A DNA stretch of 64,000 nt, from positions 62,001 to 126,000 of the forward strand of contig JARUKX010000006.1 in the NCBI GenBank assembly GCA_029688825.1, in the 5' to 3' direction. The notes beneath the pieces were generated by a model. The model was not told the origin of the DNA and made no database searches. It saw only the letters and a list, made by a program, of their open reading frames with translations. How positions within the stretch are numbered: the first letter of the stretch is position 1; every line of letters begins with the position of its first letter. The position numbers and the translations under genes are program-made. Below, piece by piece: positions 23,934 to 31,528 of the stretch. Source of the stretch: Haloarculaceae archaeon H-GB1-1. GTDB lineage: Archaea > Halobacteriota > Halobacteria > Halobacteriales > Haloarculaceae.

Positions 23934-25493
23934 TCAGGGTTTGATGGTCGTGCTGACCCAGCCGGAGGGGCCGCTCGGGAACGCGTTCGCCTCCTCCTTC
24001 GGCTGGAGCGTTCCGGTCCCGTCGGTGGCGCGGGCGACGACCTCGTGCTCGCCGTCCGGGGGGTCGTAGGTGTACATCCACTGTCGCCAGACGTCGTCGC
24101 CGGGCAGCGGTTCGGAGAGCGTCGCCTCTGCCCAGGTTTCGCCGCCGTCGGTGGAGACCTCGACCAGCTCGATGCCGCGGGTGCCGGCGTAGGTGTGGCC
24201 ACCGACGCGGATTCGGCCGTCGTCGAGGTGCTGTATCGAGTGGATCTTCGCGACGGTGTTGACGGGGCCGGTCCCGTGCCACCCGCGCTTCTCCCAGTAG
24301 CCCTCGGCTTCCTTGTCGAGGATCTCGATCTCGGTGATCCACTTGACGTTTATCTCGCCCCAGTGGCCCGGGACGAGCGCTCGAACGGGGTAGCCGTGTC
24401 CTTTCGGCAGCACGTCGCCGTTCATGCCGTAGGCGAGGAACCCGTCTTCGAGCGCGGCGAGCGGGAACTCCTCGAAGTAGTCGTCGGCGGCGCGGAACAT
24501 CACGCATTCGCAACTGCCCTTCGGGCCGGCACGGTCAACGAACTGTTGTATCGGGACGCCGGTCCACAACGCGTTGTCCATCTTGTGGCCGTTCAGCTTC
24601 TCGCCGACGCACCGGAGCGTGTTGAAGCGGTCCTCTGAAGCCATCGACCGCAGTTCCTGGTAGTCGACGGTGACCTCCTGCTCGACCGCGCCGGTGACGG
24701 TCAGCGACCACTCGTCGGCGTTCACCTCGGGGTCGACCGCGTTGATGTCCACGTTGTAGAACTTCTCGCTGACGAGCGGGTCCATCCCCGGCAGATCGAG
24801 GGACTTCTCGTCGGCTTCGGCGAGGAGGCGTTCGCGCTCGCTCGGCGTTTCGGTGGGCTGCTGGTCTGTCTCCTCCGACCCAGCCTCGTCAGCCGGGGTC
24901 GGCGTCGAGGGGTCGTCGAGGGACTGGCCGGCCGATGGTTGCTGGCGGGACCCGAACGCGGTCGCGAGCCCGCCGATGCCGAGCAGTGCGACGGCGCTCT
25001 CGACGACGCGACGTCGACCCGGCGAGACGTCGGCGTCGTCCGCTCCGCGAACGCTCCGGAAGATTCCCTCGACGGCGACGACGAGTGTCGGCGGAAGTCC
25101 GGCCCCCAGCGCGACCACAGGGTCGCCGGTCAGGAGCGTCGTGACGCCCCAGGGAAGCGCCCCGGCGAGCAGCGCGGCGACCCACGGACTGTCGAGTCGC
25201 GCTCCGACGACGATGCCGATTCCCACGAGCGAACTGAAGGCGACGACCGCCAACGCGATCGCGGTCAGGAGACTGAGCTGCTGGCCCAGACTCCCGAGGG
25301 TCTGGATGGCGAACGTGACGACGACGCCGGGCATCGTCCGCGCCAGGAATCCCTCGATGGGCGCGACGACGAACCCCGGCGTGAATCCGGCCGCGGCGTA
25401 GGAACCGGCGACGCCCGCACTGCCCGCGAGCAGTGCGGTGAGTATCTCCGGCAGGCGGTCACGCAACCGAGCGACGGTCAGTTGTGATTGCAT
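23934..25493 (-). CDS. Membrane-anchored molybdopterin oxidoreductase, sulfite-oxidase family
   Basis: 519 residues from the ATG at 25493, which has GGAGGAG 5-6 nt upstream; the longer frame to 25514 contains that ribosome site. Four or five membrane segments occupy about 10-150, then a Pro/Thr/Glu linker (about 190-240). The molybdopterin domain (about 255-410) has the Mo-ligand Cys in FNTLRCVGEKLNG, GVPIQQFVDRAG, and GYPVRALVPGHWGEINVKWI. A C-terminal Mo-co dimerisation-like domain (IELVEVSTDGGETW, DGEHEVVARATDGTG) follows, as in sulfite oxidases rather than compact MsrP/YedY. The upstream gene encodes a methionine-rich secreted protein 17 bp away. The substrate is not shown; sulfite or a methionine sulfoxide are both possible. 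Confidence 0.8.
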   Translation of the reverse strand: MQSQLTVARLRDRLPEILTALLAGSAGVAGSYAAAGFTPGFVVAPIEGFLARTMPGVVVTFAIQTLGSLGQQLSLLTAIALAVVAFSSLVGIGIVVGARLDSPWVAALLAGALPWGVTTLLTGDPVVALGAGLPPTLVVAVEGIFRSVRGADDADVSPGRRRVVESAVALLGIGGLATAFGSRQQPSAGQSLDDPSTPTPADEAGSEETDQQPTETPSERERLLAEADEKSLDLPGMDPLVSEKFYNVDINAVDPEVNADEWSLTVTGAVEQEVTVDYQELRSMASEDRFNTLRCVGEKLNGHKMDNALWTGVPIQQFVDRAGPKGSCECVMFRAADDYFEEFPLAALEDGFLAYGMNGDVLPKGHGYPVRALVPGHWGEINVKWITEIEILDKEAEGYWEKRGWHGTGPVNTVAKIHSIQHLDDGRIRVGGHTYAGTRGIELVEVSTDGGETWAEATLSEPLPGDDVWRQWMYTYDPPDGEHEVVARATDGTGTLQPKEEANAFPSGPSGWVSTTIKP

Positions 25494-25510
25494 CTCGAAC
25501 TCCTCCAGGG

Positions 25511-26014
25511 TCACCGCCGTCTGAGAGCGAGCAGGGCGACGGCCACGAGCGCGACGAGCGCGACGGCGACGCCGAATCCGGGGCCGCTACTGCCGGTGGT
25601 TCCGTCGTCCGATGCCATCGTAGTGTCCTCATCCATCGAGTCGTCGGTCATCGAGTCGTTTTCCATCGAGTCATCGGTCATGGAATCGTCTGTCATCGAG
25701 TCGTCTGTCATGGAATCGTCTGTCATCGAGTCGTCGGTCATCGAGTCGTCGGTCATCGAGTCGTCGGTCATCGAGTCGTCGGTCATCGAGTCGTCGGTCA
25801 TGGAATCGTTTGACATGGTATCTTCACTCATGGACTCCGTCGTCATGGAGTCGTCGGCCGTCGAGTTGGTGCCGTTCATCGAACCGTCGTCCATCGTCTC
25901 GTTCTCGGCGGCGAACGCCGACGAGGTGGTCGCGAACTGTGCGGCAGCCGGTGCTGCGAGGAGCGCCAGGAGGACACCCACCAGCGCAGCGCGTCGTCCG
26001 AATGTCATCATCAT
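25511..26014 (-). CDS. Secreted methionine-rich repeat protein with PGF-CTERM-type anchor
   Basis: 167 residues. The signal peptide covers about 1-25 (ALVGVLLALLAAPAAAQ). The mature part is nearly all Met, Ser, Thr, Asp and Asn: 18 methionines, mostly in a MTDDS pentapeptide repeated about ten times. It ends SSGPGFGVAVALVALVAVALLALRRR (in two parts: PGF, hydrophobic span, Arg), the archaeosortase sorting pattern. Methionine spacing and lack of other hydrophobic residues suggest a sacrificial oxidant sink rather than a fold. A TATA box at 26034-26041 is about 23 nt from the ATG, so the mRNA is probably leaderless. It is the first gene of an operon with the molybdoenzyme. Confidence 0.75.
   Translation of the reverse strand: MMMTFGRRAALVGVLLALLAAPAAAQFATTSSAFAAENETMDDGSMNGTNSTADDSMTTESMSEDTMSNDSMTDDSMTDDSMTDDSMTDDSMTDDSMTDDSMTDDSMTDDSMTDDSMENDSMTDDSMDEDTTMASDDGTTGSSGPGFGVAVALVALVAVALLALRRR
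25650..25823 (-). repeat. 15-bp tandem repeat coding for MTDDS
   Basis: About ten near-identical 15-bp units (ATGACCGACGACTCG, with synonymous changes such as GATTCC) run in frame inside the methionine-rich gene. Array length can vary by slippage, so copy number may differ between strains. Confidence 0.85.
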
Positions 26015-26033
26015 CTGAGCCGACGACGGAGAT

Positions 26034-26041
26034 CCTTATAC
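26034..26041 (-). promoter_or_regulatory. TATA box of the methionine-rich protein operon
   Basis: On the minus strand GTATAAGG lies about 23 nt before the ATG at 26014, the distance expected for a haloarchaeal leaderless transcript. Confidence 0.6.
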
Positions 26042-26091
26042 GGATTTTTCGAACTTCGGTCGAAGTCGGTCCAAGGTGCGTTCGGAGTCGT

Positions 26092-26110
26092 TCTAGAATT
26101 CGTCTAGAAT
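26092..26110. promoter_or_regulatory. Direct repeat TCTAGAAT, 11-bp period
   Basis: TCTAGAAT occurs at 26092-26099 and 26103-26110, one helical turn apart, about 55 bp upstream of the TATA box of the methionine-rich operon. Each copy is near-palindromic. It is a candidate regulator site. Confidence 0.4.
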
Positions 26111-26230
26111 CACGTCGAGTTCGGTGGGTTCTGTACACGACAGGTGAGGAGAGGGAGGTCCACTCTTCGTGGCGAGGTCGCTCGCCGGAGCCTCTCTGTA
26201 GCCGACCACATGTCAGTATCTGCCACACAA

Positions 26231-26240
26231 CCTTTATACC
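26231..26240 (+). promoter_or_regulatory. TATA box of the first branched-chain-type ABC operon
   Basis: CCTTTATACC lies in an A/T-rich patch about 65-75 bp before the ATG at 26305, giving a leader of about 40 nt. Confidence 0.5.
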
Positions 26241-26304
26241 TTATCAAATATACGTGAAGAATACGCGGTGTATCATCGATACACTGTGGACAAGGTGACC
26301 ACAA

Positions 26305-27588
26305 ATGGCAGACTCAAACCGACGGAGCTTTCTGAAACTCGCGGGGACGACGGGTGCAATAGCGCTTGCTGGCTGTTCTCAGCAAGGAGACAATGGCGAC
26401 GGCGGAAGCGGTGACGGCGCAACGACGGCGAGCAGTGGGGACTCCGGACCGCAGACCATCACGCTCGGCGGAACGATGAGCCTCTCCGGCGACAACGCCG
26501 ACCTGGGGAAGCTGTACAAGCAGGCCTACGAGCTGACCATCCAGCGCATCAACGACGCGGGCGGCGTGGAGGGCGGCGATGGAAACACCTACGAGCTGGA
26601 GATGGTACTGCGCGACGACGAGACCGACGCGTCGAAGTCGAAACGGACCTATCAGGAACTGATCGACAGCGAAGGCATCGACTACCTGCTGGGACCGTAC
26701 TCCTCGACGGTGACGCTTCCGGCATCTGCAGTCGCAGCGAAGAACCAGAAGCCGATGGTCGAGGGCGGCGGAGCGAGCCCGGAGATCTTCATGCAGGACA
26801 ACAAGTGGATCTTCGGCCTGCTGCCGACGGCCGACAAGTACGCGCTCTCGTCGGTCGATATGGCGAAGGCCCAGAGTCCGTCGGCGGAGACGGCGGCGCT
26901 CCTGGCCGAAGACGACACCTTCAGTCAGTCGACTGCGAAAGGGGTTCGAGCGTACATGGACAACCAAGGGGTCGACCTCGTCGTCGACGAGTCGTTCCCA
27001 TCGGGCACGTCCGACCTCTCGACCAATCTGGGGAAGGTGCGCGACTCCGACGCCGACATCCTCCTGCTGGCAGCCCACCAGAAACACGCCATCGTGATGG
27101 CGAAGCAACTGGAGAGCCAGAAGGTGAACGTCGACATGGCGATGGCCACGGTCGGCTCGCTCAATCAGTCGTTCAAAGACGAGACCGGCGCGAACGGCGA
27201 CTACGTCTACGGGCCGTCCTCCTGGGCCATCAACGCCGACTTCGAGGACCCAGTCTACGGGTCGACGAGCGACTTCGCGAGCGCCATCGAGTCCGAGTAC
27301 GGCAACACACCGGACTACCACAGCGCCGCCGGTGAGAGCGTCATCCTCACCTACATGAAGGCGTTCGAGCAGGTGGACGAACTCACGCCGACGAAGGTCC
27401 GCAACGCGATTCGCGACATCGAGTTCACGAGCGCCTACGGCAACATCGCCTTCGACGAGAAGGGCGTCATCGACAAGGAGATGCTCGTCTACCAGTGGCA
27501 GCCCGAGAACGGCAAGCAGATCGTCTGGCCGGAGGCCGTCCAGCAGTCGGCCCCCGTCTACCCGATGCCCGACTGGAGCGAACGGTAA
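26305..27588 (+). CDS. livJ: Substrate-binding lipoprotein, branched-chain amino-acid-type ABC transporter
   Basis: 427 residues. The twin-arginine signal RRSFLKLAGTTGAIALAGC includes a lipobox with Cys near 24, so it is exported folded and lipid-anchored outside. A low-complexity Gly/Asp/Ser linker precedes the type I periplasmic-binding fold (TITLGGTMSLSGDNADLGK, YLLGPYSSTVTLPASAVA, HQKHAIVMAKQL). Ligands in this family include Leu/Ile/Val, amides and urea; the sequence does not tell which. It is the first gene of an SBP-permease-permease-ATPase-ATPase operon. Confidence 0.88.
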   Translation: MADSNRRSFLKLAGTTGAIALAGCSQQGDNGDGGSGDGATTASSGDSGPQTITLGGTMSLSGDNADLGKLYKQAYELTIQRINDAGGVEGGDGNTYELEMVLRDDETDASKSKRTYQELIDSEGIDYLLGPYSSTVTLPASAVAAKNQKPMVEGGGASPEIFMQDNKWIFGLLPTADKYALSSVDMAKAQSPSAETAALLAEDDTFSQSTAKGVRAYMDNQGVDLVVDESFPSGTSDLSTNLGKVRDSDADILLLAAHQKHAIVMAKQLESQKVNVDMAMATVGSLNQSFKDETGANGDYVYGPSSWAINADFEDPVYGSTSDFASAIESEYGNTPDYHSAAGESVILTYMKAFEQVDELTPTKVRNAIRDIEFTSAYGNIAFDEKGVIDKEMLVYQWQPENGKQIVWPEAVQQSAPVYPMPDWSER

Positions 27589-27599
27589 GGAGACCCGAC

Positions 27600-28496
27600 A
27601 TGGCATTCGCACAGTTCGTCGTCAACGGGCTCCTGGTCGGAGCGCTGTTCGCCGCGGTCGCGGTCGGCTTCGCGCTCATCTGGGGCGTCGTCGACATCAT
27701 CAACCTCGCGCACGGCGAGATGGTGATGCTCGGCGGCTACGCGAGCTACTGGACCATCACCCTGGTCAATGGCTCGCCGACGGCGTCCCCGGGGCTGGCG
27801 CTCGCGTCCGTGCCGGTCGCGGTCGCCGTCCTGTTCGTGGTGGGCTACGCGCTCCAACGGTTCGTGGTCTCGCACGTCATCGGAACGGACCTGTTCCTGA
27901 CGCTGCTGGTCACGTTCGGGCTGAGCATCCTCATCCAGCAGCTCGGGCTGCAGGCGTTCAGCGCCGATCCCCGGACGATCTCGGTACAGTTCGCGGAACA
28001 GTCGCTGGACATTGCGGGACTCGTCGTCCCGAAAGTGAAGCTCATCGCCTTCGTCGGCGCCGTCGCGCTGACCATCGCGTTGTTCGCGTTCATGAAGCGC
28101 ACTCGCACCGGGCGAGCCATTCGCGCGGTGAGCCAGAACGACGAGGCTGCTGCACTGGTCGGTATCGACGTCGAACACGTCCGGGCGGTCACGTTCGGGC
28201 TCTCCTCGGCAATCGCTGGCGGGGCGGGCGCGTTCGTCGCGATGATCCTCAACATCCAGCCGCAGATGGGGCTCATCTACACGCTGAAGAGCTTCGTCAT
28301 CGTGGTGTTCGGCGGTATCGGCAGCGTCCCCGGCGCGCTCGTCGGGGGCCTGCTGCTGGGGACCGTGGAGGAACTGACTGCCGGGTTCGTCTCCTCGAAG
28401 TGGACGCTCGCGGTTAGCTTCACGCTGCTCATCGTCCTCCTCGTCGTCAAGCCACAGGGGCTGTTCGGCGAGGGTATGGGAGGTGAGGCCGAGTGA
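27600..28496 (+). CDS. livH: Branched-chain-type ABC transporter permease (LivH)
   Basis: 298 residues from the ATG at 27600, 12 bp after the SBP stop; the open frame upstream lies inside the SBP gene. About eight membrane spans. Family hallmarks are GVVDIINLAHGEMVMLGGYASY near the N-terminus, RAVSQNDEAAALVGIDVEHV in the cytoplasmic loop that contacts the ATPase, and VFGGIGSVPGALVGGLLLG near the C-terminus. The stop overlaps the GTG of livM (GTGA). It forms the membrane channel together with LivM. Confidence 0.88.
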   Translation: MAFAQFVVNGLLVGALFAAVAVGFALIWGVVDIINLAHGEMVMLGGYASYWTITLVNGSPTASPGLALASVPVAVAVLFVVGYALQRFVVSHVIGTDLFLTLLVTFGLSILIQQLGLQAFSADPRTISVQFAEQSLDIAGLVVPKVKLIAFVGAVALTIALFAFMKRTRTGRAIRAVSQNDEAAALVGIDVEHVRAVTFGLSSAIAGGAGAFVAMILNIQPQMGLIYTLKSFVIVVFGGIGSVPGALVGGLLLGTVEELTAGFVSSKWTLAVSFTLLIVLLVVKPQGLFGEGMGGEAE

Positions 28497-29560
28497 GCGA
28501 GCGCGGCCACTACGCGCGGCAGATGTTCGCCTTCACCGACGACCACGGCTGGAAGCTGCTGGCGGTGCTCGCCTTCGTCGGCGTCGTCCTGCCGTTCGTC
28601 GGACTGGAGGAGGGCATCGACATGACCATCCTCGTGGAACTGTTCCTGTTCGCCATCCTGGCCCTGTCGTGGGACCTCATCGGCGGCCAGACCGGATATC
28701 CCAGTTTCGGACAGATGGCCTTCTTCGGCGTCGGCGCGTTCACGACCGCGATCCTCGTGAAAGACGTCGGCGTGGCCTTCCCGGTGGCGTTCGCCGTCGC
28801 GGGGCTACTGACCATGCTCACGGCCGGCGTCGTCGGCGCGGCGACGCTCCGCCTCCGCGGCGGCTACTTCGCCATCGCGACGCTGGGGGTCCTGCTGTCG
28901 GCACAGCAGATCACGCGGAACCTGGAGATCACTGGCGGCGCGAGCGGGAAGATCCTGCTCGACGTCCCCAGCGACACGGTCTTCTACTGGACGTTCCTCG
29001 GACTGCTCATCGCGGAGATCGCCGTAGTGTACTACCTGCAGTCGACGCGCTTTGGGTACGTGCTGAACGCCATCCGCGACGACGAAGGGAAGCTGACCGC
29101 AATGGGGGTCAATACGACGTACTACAAGACGGCGGCGTGGATGATCTCGGCTTTGTTCACCGGGCTGGCGGGCGGCAGCTACTCGCTGTTCAACACGTTC
29201 GTCGACCCGAACGTCGGGTACAACCTCGCGTGGAACGTCGAGATGATCGCAATGGCCCTGCTGGGCGGCTCCGGCACCGTCGCCGGGCCGGTTCTCGGCG
29301 CGTTCGGCCTGCACTTCGCAGTCGTGAAGATCGAGACCTGGTTCACGGGCTGGCAGCTCGTGGTCCTGGGCGCGGTCGTCATCGTGACCGTCATCGCGTT
29401 CCCGCAGGGAATCGTCGGCGAACTCCGCGAACGAGCGAGTTCGATGGAGTACTACAAGCACGGCGGACAGGCCGCCAGCGAATCGCCAGGCGGCGACGAC
29501 GGTGGCACCGACACCGACGCCAACGGAGAGCACGCCACCGACGGAGGTGAATCACTATGA
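28493..29560 (+). CDS. livM: Branched-chain-type ABC transporter permease (LivM)
   Basis: 355 residues, GTG start overlapping the livH stop. Nine or so membrane segments; QTGYPSFGQMAFFGVGAFTTA is the LivM counterpart of the LivH N-terminal motif, and RFGYVLNAIRDDEGKLTAMGVNTT is the coupling loop. The C-terminal 45 residues are a polar Gly/Asp tail. It overlaps livG by 4 bp. Confidence 0.88.
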   Translation: MSERGHYARQMFAFTDDHGWKLLAVLAFVGVVLPFVGLEEGIDMTILVELFLFAILALSWDLIGGQTGYPSFGQMAFFGVGAFTTAILVKDVGVAFPVAFAVAGLLTMLTAGVVGAATLRLRGGYFAIATLGVLLSAQQITRNLEITGGASGKILLDVPSDTVFYWTFLGLLIAEIAVVYYLQSTRFGYVLNAIRDDEGKLTAMGVNTTYYKTAAWMISALFTGLAGGSYSLFNTFVDPNVGYNLAWNVEMIAMALLGGSGTVAGPVLGAFGLHFAVVKIETWFTGWQLVVLGAVVIVTVIAFPQGIVGELRERASSMEYYKHGGQAASESPGGDDGGTDTDANGEHATDGGESL

Positions 29561-30333
29561 GTCAGCCCACGCAGCAGCGGACGGAATCCGACAGCGACGT
29601 CGTCCTCGAAACGCAGGGCGTGACCAAGACGTTCGGCGGCCTGACGGCCGTCGACGACGTCGACCTCGCCGTCGAAGCCGGCGAGATCGTCGGCCTCATC
29701 GGTCCGAACGGGGCCGGCAAGTCCACGCTGTTCAACTGCATCACCGGGACGTTGACGCCCGACGACGGTGAAATCGTCCTGCACGGGACGACCGTCACGG
29801 GGAAGCCGGAGTACGAGATCGCACGCGAGGGGCTGGGACGGATGTTCCAGCACACCCGCGTCTACGGCGAGATGACCGTCATGCGCAACATGCTCGTCAG
29901 CGCGAAGCGCGACGGCGGCATCGGAAGCGTCCTGCGACGCCCGAGCGAGGAGGCTCGCGAGCAGGCGACGGAACTGCTCCAGTACGTCGGGCTGTGGGGC
30001 CTGCGGGACGTTCGGGCCGGACGGATGAGCTTCGGCCAGCAGAAGCTGCTGGAGTTCGCGATGGCGCTGATGGCCGAACCGGACGTCCTGCTGATGGACG
30101 AACCGGCGGGCGGCATCAACCCCTCGATGCTGAACAAGCTCATCGAGTACATCCGGTCGGCAAACACCGACCGCGAGGTGACCATCTTCCTCATCGAGCA
30201 CAACATGGACTTCGTGATGGAGGTGGCCGACCGCATCTACGTCCTCGCACACGGCGAGAAGATCGCGGAGGGACCGCCCGCGGAGATCCAGGAGAACGAC
30301 CGCGTCCTCGACGCGTATCTCGGGAGAGAGTAA
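29557..30333 (+). CDS. livG: ABC transporter ATP-binding protein (LivG)
   Basis: 258 residues. Walker A GPNGAGKST at 49-57, Walker B VLLMDEPAGGINPS and switch His in LIEHNMDFV are intact. The ABC signature reads MSFGQQKLLE in place of LSGGQ, a conservative but uncommon form. It energises import with LivF. The stop overlaps the livF ATG by one base (taATG). Confidence 0.9.
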   Translation: MSQPTQQRTESDSDVVLETQGVTKTFGGLTAVDDVDLAVEAGEIVGLIGPNGAGKSTLFNCITGTLTPDDGEIVLHGTTVTGKPEYEIAREGLGRMFQHTRVYGEMTVMRNMLVSAKRDGGIGSVLRRPSEEAREQATELLQYVGLWGLRDVRAGRMSFGQQKLLEFAMALMAEPDVLLMDEPAGGINPSMLNKLIEYIRSANTDREVTIFLIEHNMDFVMEVADRIYVLAHGEKIAEGPPAEIQENDRVLDAYLGRE

Positions 30334-31079
30334 TGAGCACGGAAACGATCACCTACGACGACGTCGACGATCCGCTGTTGGAGATGCGAGACGTGACCGC
30401 CGGCTACGGTAACACGACCGTGATTCACGACGTGAACGTCACGGTCGGCGACGGCGAAATCGCCTGTCTCATCGGCCCGAACGGTTCGGGCAAGTCGACG
30501 CTGATGAAGAGCATCTACGGCTTCGCGGACGTGTTCGAGGGCCGGGTCCGACTCGGCGGCGAGGACGTCACGGGACGGAGCCCGCAGGACAACCTCCGGG
30601 CCGGCATGAGCTACGTGTTGCAGGACGCCTCGGTCTTCCCGGGGATGTCCGTCCACGAGAACATGCTGATGGGCGGCTACGTCTTCGACGACGACTCGCG
30701 CGCACGCAAGCGCGCGGAGGAACTGTACGACGAATTCCCGCGCCTCGGTGACCTGCGCGAGCAGCGTGCCGGTTCGCTGTCCGGTGGGCAGCGCCGACTC
30801 CTCGAACTCGCTCGGGCACTGATGGTCGAACCCGACGTGATGATGCTCGACGAACCGTCTATCGGGCTCGAGCCGCGCTACATCGACCAGGTGTTCGAAC
30901 GCATCCAGCAACTGAACGACCTGGGGACGACCATCCTGCTCGTCGAACAGAACGCCGAGAAGGGGCTGTCGGTCGCGGATAGAGGGTTCGTGTTAGCCAG
31001 CGGAGAAATTAAGTTTACAGGGTCCGGCACCGAACTGCTCAACGACGAGGAAGTCGGACGACTTTACCTCGGTGGCTGA
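30333..31079 (+). CDS. livF: ABC transporter ATP-binding protein (LivF)
   Basis: 248 residues from the ATG at 30333, overlapping the livG stop. Walker A GPNGSGKST, signature LSGGQRRLLE, Walker B VMMLDEPSIGLEP and the switch region LLVEQNAEKGLSVAD are all present. It is the second ATPase of the importer. The downstream stress-protein gene starts 2 bp after the stop, suggesting one transcript. Confidence 0.9.
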   Translation: MSTETITYDDVDDPLLEMRDVTAGYGNTTVIHDVNVTVGDGEIACLIGPNGSGKSTLMKSIYGFADVFEGRVRLGGEDVTGRSPQDNLRAGMSYVLQDASVFPGMSVHENMLMGGYVFDDDSRARKRAEELYDEFPRLGDLREQRAGSLSGGQRRLLELARALMVEPDVMMLDEPSIGLEPRYIDQVFERIQQLNDLGTTILLVEQNAEKGLSVADRGFVLASGEIKFTGSGTELLNDEEVGRLYLGG

Positions 31080-31080
31080 C

Positions 31081-31497
31081 ATGTATACGATACTCGCCCC
31101 ACTCGACAACGACGTGGACCGAGCGACCAACCAACGAGAGTTCATCTCCGAACTCCCGAGCGACCCAGCTGACGTCCGAATCGTCCTGACGCACATCCTG
31201 GAAGCGGCCGAGCGCGAGGCCCCGGAGTCGATGCAGCGTCCCGACCGGGTCCAGACGGTCAAGGACGTGAAAGCGGACCTCGAAGCGGAGGGATACGACG
31301 TCGACGTCGTCGAGGCCAGTACGCCACCGGCAGAGGGCATCCTCGACCTCACGAACGAGGTCGATTCGGACCTCGTCGTCATGGGCGGCCGCAAACGCAG
31401 TCCCGCGGGCAAGGCGCTCTTCGGGAGCGTCACGCAGTCGGTCATCCTCGACAGCGAGGTCCCGGTCGTCGTGGCCGGAGACGAGTCCCGCGAGTAA
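31081..31497 (+). CDS. Universal stress protein (UspA family)
   Basis: 138 residues from the ATG at 31081, just after livF. A Rossmann-like alpha/beta fold with the C-terminal nucleotide-binding pattern GGRKRSPAGKALFGSVTQSV and VPVVVAG. Usp proteins bind ATP and tune transporters or stress responses. Placement as the last gene of the livJHMGF operon suggests a regulatory role for the importer; that is inference. Confidence 0.85.
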   Translation: MYTILAPLDNDVDRATNQREFISELPSDPADVRIVLTHILEAAEREAPESMQRPDRVQTVKDVKADLEAEGYDVDVVEASTPPAEGILDLTNEVDSDLVVMGGRKRSPAGKALFGSVTQSVILDSEVPVVVAGDESRE

Positions 31498-31528
31498 TCC
31501 CAACCGTCGATTTTTGCGGACGCTGTCC

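Noticed and set aside
25650-25823. Tandem repeats considered as a CRISPR array
   Set aside because: Units are 15 bp, contiguous and in frame with an ORF; there are no spacers.
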